Part shown: one piece after another, positions 33,841-45,792 of the stretch
How positions within the stretch are numbered: the stretch's first letter is position 1
Layout of the letters: each line of letters begins with the position of its first letter
DNA from: Brassica napus
Taxonomy: Eukaryota > Streptophyta > Magnoliopsida > Brassicales > Brassicaceae
Assembly: GCF_020379485.1 (NCBI RefSeq)
Contig: NC_063444.1
Location: 2,118,652 to 2,182,651, forward strand
Length of the DNA stretch: 64,000 nucleotides
Direction of reading: 5' to 3'
Notes under the pieces: generated by a model
Told to the model about the DNA's origin: nothing
The model's database searches: none
Seen by the model: the letters and a program-made list of their open reading frames with translations, nothing else
Program-made: the position numbers and the translations under genes

Positions 33841-34537
33841 TGGTTAATTCTTTTTTATATATATTGCAAAATAAAATAAAAATATTTTTTGTAGAAAAAT
33901 TATAATTACATTTACATATATTTTCAACATTTTTATCTTTTTCTAGTTAGTCCAATTCTTTATCCGCTTAAACAATTATTTGCCTTTTAAGTGTTATTAT
34001 CTTCATCTTCGAATCCAATAAAAACAGAATGTTTTTATTTAATTCACACGTATCCTACATATAACATGAAAAATTGAAAATGTATGATGCAAATTGATTA
34101 ACAAAACTAATATGTAAAAATGACAAAGTCAACATAACAAAGAAGACTAATAATTTTCATAAAGCCACAAATTATAGATATTGGATAATGTATACGGTAA
34201 ATTGTAACAACTTACAGTTATAATTACCAATATCGTCGTCGTTTTCACGTTTCTCAGTAGTAAGAAAATGACATAGCCTTTCTTTTGGCTTGTAATAAAC
34301 ATAATAAACCAAAAATTCTCACTGAAAAAACTCAAAACATTGAAAGTTTACCATAGTTAACTGAAAGAAAAATATCAAAATTCTCACATCCACTGGCTTC
34401 TTGTCTTCCCAGGAATAAGCCATTGATAAAAAAACAAATTTGTAAATACTCAATCTTTCTGTTGTTTGTGAAAGAAAGAGAAAGTATTATTATATATCTT
34501 AAAATATCTTATATAACAGTCTTATATACTTATTATT

Positions 34538-34766
34538 TATTTTTTTTGATAATCCAGGGTTCCCCATTTACGTGGGTCATTCCCTGGGCCCGGTTAGGCA
34601 GCGGTCCACTTCACCCGGGAGGGCTATACCTGGGCTGGGGACAAGGCCCAACACCCAGTACCGCATTTGATGACAAGATAAGCAGTTCTCCTCCGCCTGG
34701 CGTCGAACCCGGGAGCATGACAATTGGCTCCCAAATTCCTTACCAAACGAGCTACCACATCCCGTC
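34538..34766 (-). mobile_element. tRNA-derived SINE with 17-bp target duplication
   Basis: Read on the minus strand: CGGGATGTGGTAGCTCGTTT at the head, A box within TGGTAGCTCGTTTGG (34743-34757), B box GGTTCGACGCC (34699-34709), and an A-rich 3' tail ending at 34538. Perfect 17-bp duplications CTTATATACTTATTATT flank it at 34521-34537 and 34767-34783. The pol III boxes are intact. The antisense 120-aa frame over it is not a gene. Confidence 0.9.
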
Positions 34767-35234
34767 CTTATATACTTATTATTAAGTCAATTGTTGTTTG
34801 ACGATGCAATGATTTTCTATTATGTTGCTCCATTTAAAAGCTCCCTGCAAAAAGTGAAAGTGATGAAGTACACGGAAACTATGAATAAAAAAAGAGAGGG
34901 AAAAGAAACAAAAAAAGAAGCAAATTAGTTGCCTAGAATTATACAGAAAATAAAACAGTTATATAGATGCCATGATTTTCCTTTCAACGTGGAGGTAGTG
35001 ATCTAAGAGAATTTAGGGATCTTTTTTTCAGTTTAAATCGTAAGATTTTCTTTTGTTGGTTAAAGTTTTTATTTTTACTTTTGTTTTTTTACATTTGTGT
35101 AACTGCTCGAATTTATCCATTATTTCATTTAACTGTTTTTTTTCACAATTTTGCCATGTGTTTAGTTCTGATTCGCCAGCCGACTTGTAATTTATTATAT
35201 AAAGGATTTAACCGATCATATGTTGCGAAAACTG

Positions 35235-35300
35235 TCAATAGTCTAGTGGTTAGTTGCACGTTATAACTATATGAGAAGTGGGTTTGAATCCAATTATGTG
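35235..35300 (+). mobile_element. tRNA-like SINE head (fragment)
   Basis: TAGTCTAGTGGTTAGTTGCA and GGGTTTGAATCC resemble pol III A and B boxes at tRNA spacing. The segment cannot fold as a complete tRNA, so a SINE head is likelier than a tRNA gene. A long T run follows at about 35320. No target duplication found. Confidence 0.45.
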
Positions 35301-38300
35301 CATACTTATTTTTCAGTTTTTTTTTTTTTTTTGGCGTGGTCTTGAAAATGACCTATTCTGGATAGGACACGAACTTACGAAGCAGCGGAAAACAGAAAAC
35401 AGAAAGACATACAATATATTAAAATCGAGTCACTCATGGTGGTTTAGCTCTTGTAATGCATTTTTGGTAAAAACCAAAAACTAAAGCTAAACATTAAACC
35501 GTCTAAACCAAACAACCCAAAGGAGCTCGGTATAGAAAATCCAACGAAAAAGCTAAAGATACAAAATATGGTTCATGGGTCAAATGTTTCGACATATCTC
35601 AAAACTATAACTGATAGTTAGTAAGAGTAGTTACTTTATAGTGTAATATGTTTTTAACTTGAATTTATGTTATACAGTATAAGGATTTTAAGGCACCAAT
35701 TTCGCACAACGCGTATTTATGCAAAAAAGTTGTTAAAGTAAGAAGTAAACGGAGCCGCAGAGTAACATGGGGTTCATGTGCTTACACTTGACCCTCATGT
35801 CACCATCGAACAACACCGCCAACGAAGAAGACAACATTCACTATGCAAAATAAACTATTCGATTGATTTGATTTACTGGCCAATACAATTAAAGAGTAGA
35901 GGAATAGCTAGTTTTGATTTTTTAATTCTTTAAACAAAGCTGCACTTGATGTAAAGAAGGTTTTTTGAATAAATTTAACATTAATTCAAAAACATATATC
36001 AAAGATACAATAAAAGAGTATATAAAAATGAATAATTACTAATTTGTAAAAAAACACTATGGGCCATATGGTCATGGTCATCTTGTTTCAATTAATGACG
36101 TATTCCCACGATCCATCCTGTTACACAGAACATCAAAGCAAACAAAAAAAATGCATGACTACTACGTGTCGTTACTTTTTTCCACTAACATGTTTCTTCC
36201 ATCTTTGGATATTCATTTTTCTTATTTGTATATCTTTGTTGTGGTCCTGTGGATTAGACAGGACCTTTGTGGTTGAACAACATAAACCGACCCAAGTCTC
36301 CAACTTTCGGATAACTATAAGGTGTTGAATCCGGATTTTCCTTGAGCAGCTATAAGTTGTTGTACCGGTTATAACCGCCAAGCACGGATTCTGCCATTGC
36401 CTTTATATCAAGTTATCAACCAAAAAAAAACTTAAATATTGTATATCAACAGCATTTCTTCAACCGTCTAAAAGACTAATTAAAACTACTTAAAAGCATA
36501 GCCTTGCCTTTAATGCTTTGTTCCAATTTAATAATCCACTAGATTTTAACCCATAAAAGAGCCGACATTTTTTTTTTAACAAAATTCGTTTTTTTTACAA
36601 AATCAAATGCGAGTATGTTTTAACATTTTATTTAAGTGTATTTGAAAACTTTAAATATATTATTTTATATTTTATTAAATATATAAATTATATAAGATAT
36701 TAATTATTTTTTAATTATTTCAACCTGTTTCATTATGAATATTTAATAAAATTTTGTAATATATTTGACTAATTGTGTAATCTATATTTTGATAAAAAAA
36801 TTTAACTACAAAACTTATTTGATGTCAGTTTATCGACTCTAGAATTGTATACCATATTTAATTTAATATGAATTTTTTTAAGTTTAAATGAATTAATTTT
36901 TTATTTATGAAAATATAAATGAAATAATCTATTGATTTAATTGATTTCATACTAAATGAAATTATTTTGTAGTATCTAAACCTTCAGAAAAAATAGTTGT
37001 AATTATTTTTATTTCTCCATAAACTATTTGAGTGTATTAGTTAATTATTTAATTTAAAAGTAATTTAAAAATATTAATAAACAGTCATTAAAAAATTATG
37101 ACCTAATGTTTTATATTGTTTGGACACAAGATTAATTATTATGTTGTTTGGAACACATTTATTAGTATGATGTTGTTTTCCATAAGTATTCTTATTGAAG
37201 TTCTAATATTTTTATTAATTATTAATGACATTTAGTGGAATATAATATATGACTAAAGCCTAAAGGTTAGGTGAATGTTTATGTTTTTAAAAAAATCCAA
37301 AAAATGAAACGAATGAAATTTTTCTATTAGGATCTAGTTATGAGAAATTGCAACTAGATATTGCTAATTTTCTTGTTTAGTTATATATTATACATTAAAT
37401 GATCAAATATCTAATACAGATTTCCTTACAAAATGTTGATCTCATCAAAAAGGTTTAAATATTTATCTAATTAAGAGTCGATTAGGACAAAGATGATTAG
37501 GACCTAGATTGGTGGCCCCTAAACGAATGGGTCTTAACTCCCAAGACAGTGCATGTGGGATTGTTTAAGGCAAACCATGTTTTGTTTTAATGATAGTAAT
37601 AATCAATTTTAGAATATGACTGCCCATCCAACTTTCGAAGTTTTGTGACTAAACCAATCCCGTCGATTATGGAAAATATATTCTGTGGAGTTTTCTTTTT
37701 ACTTTCACTTGAATGCGGTATAGGTTTGTAAAAAATGATGTTTTAGTCAAAATTTGTAACCAAAGAAGCTAAGTTTTGAAGACTAAAATAGCTCACTGAC
37801 TGGTTGAGTCCAACACGAAAAGATTGTGTTTGAGGCACAAAATGTAATCAGATTTTTTACGCTAATATGTAAATATCAACAGCTTCCCTTCGTTTTTTGG
37901 GGGTAATATGAGAAAATACATTGAACGGGAGCGTATACAGAGCCGGCTAGCAGCACACAACGCTACTGCGTCAGAGCATTACACGTACGTACGCATCATT
38001 TTAGATAAGATTTAAGTTTCATATTCTTCTTTCCGATGCATATATATTTTCCCCCCGCGGGTGTTCAAATTATATATCCAAAGAATATTCTAAACGAGCT
38101 AAATTTTAATTGAGATTAAGAATGAGTTTCCAAGTTCGATTTCGTACTGTCCGAAATGAGAATTAGTTCTTTACTTCTTTCTAGATGAGATCAATGCAAA
38201 CTGAACATAGTTTTTTCTTCCAGTCAAACATTATATATATCGGGAAACGAGATTGACAAAGTGTCCCTGCATATCTTAGAATAATAGTCTGCAAGATTAT

Positions 38301-38660
38301 CTTTTACTTAACAGTACGAAGATCTTACAATATGATATTACCATAGATATTTACGAGATTCATTAGAAAATTGATATTACAAGTGCAGTATCTTAGGTAG
38401 ATGAGACATCTATTGGAAGCAACATCAGCCTTAGCTTACCTTGCTTCGAAGAAAAGTGGATAAAGACATACAGCTTTTCTCATCTAATTATCATGTGGGA
38501 AAAGTTTCTCGTTTTCTTTCTTCAAATACTTTTTATTCATGGGATACGGATTAACAGAATTTAATGAAAATAGGTTGAAACATACTCTCCAACTACTCGA
38601 ACTTTCTTTTTCAACAAAACAAAACTGTTTAGCTTATATATGTCCACATAATTAAAGGTC
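35301..38660. other. Gene-free AT-rich region
   Basis: No coding region or intact element recognised. At 36538-36546 the sequence ACTAGATTTT resembles the outer end of a minus-strand Helitron, but the hairpin is lost. The rest is AT-rich spacer. Confidence 0.45.
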
Positions 38661-38668
38661 CACGACCA

Positions 38669-39475
38669 CAGGGCCGGCTCAAACCTTTTACGGTCTCTGA
38701 GGCAAAATTAAAAAAAAAAGTGACCCTTGACCGATGAAATTGAAATTTTGAAATTGTAGCTACAGGGTAAAATAAAATCGTTTTCGTTTAAAAAGGTAAG
38801 CACAACCATAAAAATAAAATAGTCTTGCTCTTTTTATAGCTTATTTTTTCTTGAGAATGAAATCATGTTTCTACAAAAACATTCAAAATATAACATCTTT
38901 AGTCGGCTATACTTCAAATTCAAGTTAATTTCTAAAAGTTAAGTAAAAAGAAAAGTACGCCTGGATTTAAGAATCAAAAAATGAATTAATGAAGCTGAAA
39001 GTGAAAGTGAAATGGATACCTGAAACAAGAAAACAAAAAAAATCCTGAGACGTTTTAGAAAACGAAAAAATATTTTTCTCTACAAAAAAAAAAACAGTGA
39101 TCTCTAAACAAAAAACAGGATAGTAAAACAATATTAAAAATCACTTATATAAACTAATCAACAATGCAAGAATCCTTGAAGAATCAATGATTTTGAGATT
39201 TTTAAAATTGTATTGTCATTGAAGACGTTTTGATGAAATATTCTCATGCCTAAAAAGCTCACATTAGGTAACTATTTTTAATGTTGATTATAATATTTTA
39301 ATATTAATTATATTTTGGTAAAAAATTAATCAAATTAACATAAATAAGATTTTATTTCCGTAAAGTTAGATTTATAAATTTTGTATTTTACAAAACTAGA
39401 GTTGCACTACTACATAAAAAAAAATTATGGGCATGGGCGGGTGCACTGCTGGCCCCTGGTCATCAACCGGCCCTG
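38669..39475. mobile_element. hAT-like non-autonomous element, 807 bp
   Basis: Terminal inverted repeats CAGGGCCGG / CCGGCCCTG bound the element. Flanking 8-bp repeats CACGACCA and CATGACCA differ at one base, fitting the 8-bp target duplication of hAT elements. No transposase frame inside. Confidence 0.75.
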
Positions 39476-39483
39476 CATGACCA

Positions 39484-41542
39484 TGTAGTAGTACATGATA
39501 ACCTGCGCACATGCGTAAAATTTTTATATTAATGTTTGTTCATTAAATGATTTTAACATTTTGTAACGTTATAACTTTTATCGATTGTAAAATAACGAAT
39601 AAAAATGTTGGTTTATTAAATTTATCATCGTTGTTGAACAGTTGGCGTATTAAAACTCATTTTAATAATTTTAAGATTTCATATGCATAAAAGAAAATTA
39701 AGTTTTGTGGCTAAAACAAATCACCAAAACTAGATATGCAATATTAATTGTAAAATGACGAAAAGAGATTAGGTTTTCTGCTCTTGATTTGTTTACTATT
39801 AACTATTCATAAGTAATTTCATTTTCTACCTCTATAAGACTGTGCTTTCGTTCCCGTTTCTGTTTCATTGATATGAGTTTTTTTTCTTTTTAACTTTTTC
39901 TATGAATTCAGTGAATTACATAAGTGTCAATTAAAAAAATAGACATTTGTAAAAATTACTTCCACTCCAGATACATATCTAAGAATCAAAATTTTGAAGA
40001 AAATCACCTGCAAACTCAAATTATAAATGTATGTCTAGTATATATTCACCAGTTCGGTCTAAAAATCTAATTCTAGAAAAACAAAAGAAATTACTTATTT
40101 TCTTAGCATTCCCTTTTGAGGTTTAGTTATTTAAGAGTACACCGATAAAAATATATATAATACTTTACCATTTTATTATTGTATAGAATACTATGTATAA
40201 ACTAAAAACTGTTTGGTTTATTAAATGATAAACCAGAAAACTTATAATAAATAGTTCAAATCTCTCATTCATACAATTATAATAGCTAGCTAGGGTACTA
40301 GAAAAAAACAAATATTAGACGAATGATCAAATCTCTCATTCTTCAAACAAACTCAAAATGAGGTGAATGGAATCTTGTCATGATATTTCATTAAAAGATT
40401 TTTAGGAATACAAATCAAGACTAAATTATTTAATCTGAATGAAATAATATATATATATATATATATATATAGTGCTTTCAATATTAAAAATCACATCGAT
40501 TTGAAAAAGTATATTTATGGGATTGTCAGGATCAAATAACATATTAGAACCCACATATTTAAAAAATAATATGTATATATAAATGTATATACATTAGAGT
40601 AAGCACATAAATCAAAACCAATACCTTTTGTTAATTTACAATCATGTTTTTGGTAAATAAATCAAAATAATCATTTTATTTACTGGTATATAATTAAACT
40701 TTAATGATATTAACATAGATATATATACATATAGTATATTTTAATATAAATATTTATTATTGACATTTTCTACTCATAAGATTTTTATTAACATTTGTAT
40801 ATTTGCTATAACAAAAATTAAAACCGTTAATCACAAAACTTGTAATGTGAGATTTTTTTAATATAAATTTTAAAATTAAAATATTAAGATCTCAATAACT
40901 TTCCACTGCTGATATTGAGATTAACATATTTTTATATTTTTATATAGTATATAATTTAATTTAAATGATATTAATATATATATAATATGAATATCTATTA
41001 ATGAGACTTCATTTTCATACGATTTATGATCATTTGTATCTTGATTGAACAAAAAAAAGGTTAAACCATTGACCACAAAAATTTTAATATGGAATTTTTA
41101 TCATTTTTAGTATTTTATAGTCGTTTTAAGAGTTTCAAAATATAACGTATAAGAAAAAATCTAAATTTTTTTTATTATATACTTAATATGATTGTTTAAT
41201 TTTTTAATAACATAAAATATAAGAAAAAAGAGATAAGGTACAAAATTTGTTATCAAATATGTATTATTCATAATAATTAATTATCATATATGTGTTAATC
41301 ATATTAGGTAATTCCGTAGTTTTTATTTAAGGAAAGAAATAATATTCTTTTGTACACTATTGACCAATTTGATAGTAAGTTTGATAAAAGCTATAATATA
41401 TATTTATATGGATCAATTTATTTTTTTAAGGATTCTAAGAATCTTCTTAATGATGACACGTTACTACGAAAACATATTGTAATGCCTTAGGATAGGATTC
41501 ATATATAGAGGATATTTTTCTAAGTCATTCCATCTATTCATT
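39484..41542. other. Gene-free AT-rich region
   Basis: No gene. Contains an (AT)n tract near 40449-40471 and sequence that resembles Helitron 3'-subterminal DNA (about 40700-41250), but without recognisable ends. Confidence 0.45.
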
Positions 41543-41551
41543 GTTGTTGTT

Positions 41552-42178
41552 AGGTCTGAGAGTTCGGGTATCTGTTGGCATTCGGGTCGGATTTTTCATA
41601 TTTCGGTTCTTTTTTATAACACCTCCTAGGTTCCATTCTAGTAAATTTGCAAGTACGGATCGGGTTCGGATATAACACATCAGTTTTGGGTCGGTTTTGT
41701 ATCACATCATAGAACCCATAAAGTAAGCATATATCATTCGGATTCGGGTTATATCAAATCGGTTCGGATATACCCGAAATAAAATCTAAAATTTAAAAGT
41801 AAAACATAAGAAATATATATTTATTTATATATAATTAAGTATTTAAGGTAGTTATTTAAATTTTAAATACTTATTGTTAGACAACATATCAAAATAAATA
41901 TGAAATTGAATATCTGAAGTATATATTCATGTTTCATATAATTATATTGTATATTATTTTGGACATTCAGATCGGTTTCTTCGGATATTTTTTCGGATTT
42001 TTTGGTTTTTCGGGTTACCCGTTCGAGTTCGGTTAATAACACTTCGGGTTCAGATATGTTTTGTACCACCTTACAAGATCCATTCGGATATTTTTTACAT
42101 TTCAGACCGGATACGGATCAGATTTTTCGGTTCGGGTTCGGTTCGGATTTCGGATTACAGATATTATGTCCATGCCTA
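41552..42178 (+). mobile_element. GGTTCGG-end element, copy A (627 bp)
   Basis: Flanked by a perfect 9-bp duplication GTTGTTGTT (41543-41551, 42179-42187). It begins AGGTCTGAGAGTTCGGGTAT and ends TTATGTCCATGCCTA. About 220 bp at the left and 240 bp at the right are rich in TTCGGGT/GGTTCGG; the core is AT-rich. A 9-bp duplication suggests a Mutator-type element. No coding capacity. Confidence 0.8.
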
Positions 42179-42187
42179 GTTGTTGTT

Positions 42188-43180
42188 AGTATCATATACT
42201 AATATATATATATATTAGACTTATAATTCATTCGTCCTCTTAGGATTTTTCATCATTTTATTGTTGAACATTAAACTCATTGGTGTAGAACAAAGTTTGT
42301 TTTTCTACATTTTTTTATTTGAGCAAAATGATCTACAAATTTCATAGTTAAAAATAATATAAATTGGAATGCATCATGTTTTTTTTTCTTAGAGCTGGCA
42401 TTGGAATGCATCATGTTCGTTACTGATTTTAATCGTTTTCTAATAATCTAACCTAGGATCCGAATCATACTTGAGTCCACAAAAAGATATCCACAAGAAG
42501 CAACCCATCATTTACCAGTGAAATCTCACAGAGAAAATGAAAACCAAAATTAAGTTCCTTTTGCAAAGAGTATTTCCGTTTTGCATTATTGTACTTGAGA
42601 CCCAGTTCAGACATCATGCTGTGAAGTGAACTCGCTATAAAGGTGACTCAGACCTGTTTTCATCTTTTTGTGTGTCCTAAATAGTTGTCCTTTTTTTGGT
42701 TTACAAATACCAAGACGTATTTTTAGAGTATTTTTTAAAAATATATAAGAACAATTGAAGGCCGGGGATTAACTGCAACATACCGTTGGAAAAGAAAAAC
42801 GATCAGAACACACAGAAATTAATAAACAGTAAATTTTTTATTAAAAACAAAAAATGAAAAAGTAGGAAAAAAATACAATGAAAGTCTGAAAGAGGAGGCA
42901 CATGGGGGTGTCTGCAAAGAAAAGGAAAAGGAAATTTGTTTGGAAGTGTCGCAGGCACACTCTCTCGAACGACATTTGACAACACTCCATCACTCTTCTT
43001 CTACTTTGTACTCTTCGGTACTGTACTCATTCCAAAGTTAATCACGCTCTTCGATGACACCTCTCAAGAGAGAGAGAGAGAGAGGCAGGTGTGCATTTTC
43101 TTCGGCCATTCACTTTAAGCTTTTGATATATTTCTAATATTAAGAACGGGTCCCCTATTAAGGCAATTCCATCGGCAGTA
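42188..43180. other. Gene-free spacer
   Basis: AT-rich, with an (AG)n tract near 43068-43083. No coding region recognised. Confidence 0.45.
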
Positions 43181-43189
43181 TTTAGAGAG

Positions 43190-43925
43190 GACTTTTTCTT
43201 GGGTTCACCCCGTAGGGTGAACTTTTAGGTTCACCAACCAATAGAAAGTTGTCATTTTAGATCTAGTATCTTTTAATTAAAGAAACAAAATAACTTGCCA
43301 AATTATATTATGCTTTTAAAATAAAAAATAAAAAATTAAATAAATAAAAATAACAATAGTTCTAAAAAAATATTATTTAAAAAAAATATTTATTTTTAAG
43401 ATTTAGAGTTTAGTGTTTAAGATTTATAATTTATAATTTATCTAAATGTTTAGTGTTTTTCCAAGGGTTTAGGGTTTACCTAAGGGTTTAGGGTTTACCC
43501 AAGGGTTTAGGGTTTACCCAAGGGTTTAGGGTTTACCCAAGGGTTTAAGGTTTTCCCAAGGGTTTAGGGTTTAGGATTAGAGTTTAGGGTTTAGTGTTTT
43601 GTTGACAACATGTTTAGTGTTTTTCCAAGGGTTTAGGGGTTTACCCAAGGATTTAGGGTTTACCCAAAGATTTAGGGTTTAGGATTTGAGTTTAGGGTTT
43701 AGTATTAGAGCTTAGGGTTTAGTGTTTTGTTGACAACATTTTTTTTTTTTGAATTCGTTTTTTATATATTATTTTTATTTATTTTTAAATTTTATTTTGA
43801 AAAAATAATATAATTTGCAAGTTATTTGGTTTCCTTAATTAAAAGATACTAGATTTAAAATGACAATTTTCTATTAGTTGGTGAACCTAAAGTTTCACCC
43901 TAGGGAGTGAACCCAACAATAACTC
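43190..43925. mobile_element. Mutator-type MITE with long inverted repeats, 736 bp
   Basis: A perfect 9-bp duplication TTTAGAGAG flanks it (43181-43189, 43926-43934). The ends start GACTTTTTCTTGGGTTCACC and GAGTTATTGTTGGGTTCACT and stay similar for about 150 bp (GTTCACCAACCAATAG, CTAGTATCTTTTAATTAA). The centre holds telomere-like minisatellites. No ORF. The whole could fold into a long hairpin. Confidence 0.88.
43445..43735 (+). repeat. Telomere-like minisatellite inside the MITE
   Basis: A 19-bp unit TTTAGGGTTTACCCAAGGG repeats about six times, then a diverged block follows. Each unit contains the Arabidopsis-type telomere heptamer TTTAGGG. The palindrome GTTTTGTTGACAACAT closes both sub-blocks. 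Confidence 0.85.
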
Positions 43926-44337
43926 TTTAGAGAGAGTATCTAAACAGATAAAACAATATAAAACTCTAAAAGTAAAAAAAGGTAAAAAAAAAAATTCGAG
44001 ATCCAATTCTTATTTGAGAGATCACAACCCTTAAAAATATTACATGTTCATATATATAGTTTAGTTACAGAAACTATGACAGTTTCGTAACTGTTTAACA
44101 ACTGTATATGTATAAAGGATTCCAAACTTCTTAGCTTATTTCTAACTACAGAAGAATTAATAACTAACTACAAATTGTCGTAATGTGACAAAGAGTGAAA
44201 ATTATCAAATTTAACATGTTATATATCCTACATATTACATGTCTTATAAAAATTCTGGTTCTTTAATGCAAATATTCCCAAGACCATCCTGGCCAGACTC
44301 GTTCGCTTTCCCTTGTATCATCCTTTAGACAATCTCT

Positions 44338-44629
44338 GATGGTACACAAAAATTTATTATATATTTCACATTTAAAATAGAATAACTCTATTGTAGAGTT
44401 AAATTTGTTCCAATGATTTATTCTATAATAGAGTTACTCTATAACAGAGTTACTCTATAACAGAGTGAAATATAGAGTAATGTTGCTTTTTATTCTATAT
44501 TAGGAAGAAAAAATCAACATTACTCTATATTTCACTCTATTATAGATTAAACTATTAGAGCAAATTCAACTTTAGAATAAAGTTACTCTATTTTAAAATA
44601 AAATATAGAATAAATTTTTGTGTACCATC
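44338..44629. mobile_element. MITE with strong central hairpin, 292 bp
   Basis: Ends GATGGTACACAAAAATTTAT and, inverted, GATGGTACACAAAAATTTAT match exactly. Further inward the arms stay related (AAAATAGA.TAACT). The centre has a perfect 23-bp inverted repeat (44463-44485 and 44515-44537, 29-nt loop). Repeated CTCTATAACAGAGTTA motifs. Exact ends and target duplication unresolved. Confidence 0.75.
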
Positions 44630-45090
44630 GGAAATGTGCCAGAGCACATTTGATAGATGCCTATCTATCATCCTCGGTAAAATGTTATATAATATCTATC
44701 CGATATTGACTTGTTTAAATAATATAAAATTAGTAGTGATGGATCGATGTTATATAGTTCACCTAGCCGTTCGAAGATGTAACCGCATATTTAGATTAGA
44801 GTTCCACTGGACACTGCAAGCCTTCAACTAACGTGACACATCGCATATCTCAGGAAAAAAAATTATTGTCCAATGAAATCGATCTTCGTATAAATAAGGT
44901 TATTAGATATTTAGCTACCAGAATATGTACTTTTTAGCTGACATCTACCTGTTTGAATAGCTTCAGTATTAAAATTTATATTTTGTTAGTTCTTAATATG
45001 TAATTTAATTAATATTACTATTTAATATGATAGTGACTATAATAAATCTAGCCATTTTTGTGAAATGATGCAGTTTAGCTAGCTCGTATC

Positions 45091-45718
45091 TAGCCCTGCA
45101 CATAATATCCGTAATCCGAAATCCGACCGAATCTGAACCGAAAAACCCGATCCGTATCCGGTCCGAAATGTAAAAAATATCCGGATGGATCTTGTAAAGT
45201 GGTACAAAACATATCCGAACCCGAAGTGTTATTAACCGAACACGAACGGGTAACCCGAAAAAACCAAAAAATCAGAAAAAAATATCCGAAGAAACCGATC
45301 CGAATGCCCAAAATAATATACAATATAATTATATGAAACATGAATATATACTTCAAATATTAAATTTCATATTTATTTTGATATGTTATCTAACAATAAG
45401 TATTTAAAATTTAAATAACTACCTTAAATACTTAATTATATATAAATAAATATATATTTCTTATGTTTTACTTTTATATTTTATGTTTTATTTCGGGTAT
45501 ATCCGAACCGATCTGATATAACCCGAATCCGAATGATATATGATTACTTTATGGATTCTATGATGTGATACAAAACCGATCCGAATTCGATGTGTTATAT
45601 CCGAACCCGACCCGTACTTGCAAATTTACTAGAATGAAACATAGGAGGTGTTATAAAAAAGAACCGAAATTCGAAAAACCCGATCCGAACGCCAACGGGT
45701 ACACGAACGCTCAGGCCT
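45091..45718 (-). mobile_element. GGTTCGG-end element, copy B (628 bp)
   Basis: Inverse orientation to copy A and nearly the same length. The AT-rich core (about 45300-45480) closely matches 41800-41975 of copy A. Flanks GCTCGTATC and ACTCATATC share 7 of 9 bases, a decayed target duplication. Confidence 0.75.
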
Positions 45719-45792
45719 ACTCATATCTATACGGAAAACAGGTATACTGTCTCTCCGGATGAAAGTAACGGATTTAGAAAGATGGTTGCGTA

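Noticed and set aside
34423..34785. 120-codon ORF as a gene
   Set aside because: It lies antisense across the SINE and its target duplication; the GC-rich part is the tRNA-related head.
35235..35300. A functional tRNA gene
   Set aside because: Box-like motifs are present, but I could not form an acceptor stem or a proper anticodon arm, so it is kept only as a SINE head.
36538..36560. Another minus-strand Helitron 3' end (ACTAGATTTTAACCC)
   Set aside because: The outer ten bases match, but the hairpin is gone and no 5' partner was seen; too weak for a separate element.
43445..43735. True telomere or chromosome-end relic
   Set aside because: TTTAGGG is interleaved in a 19-bp unit and enclosed by a MITE with a perfect target duplication, so it arrived with the element.
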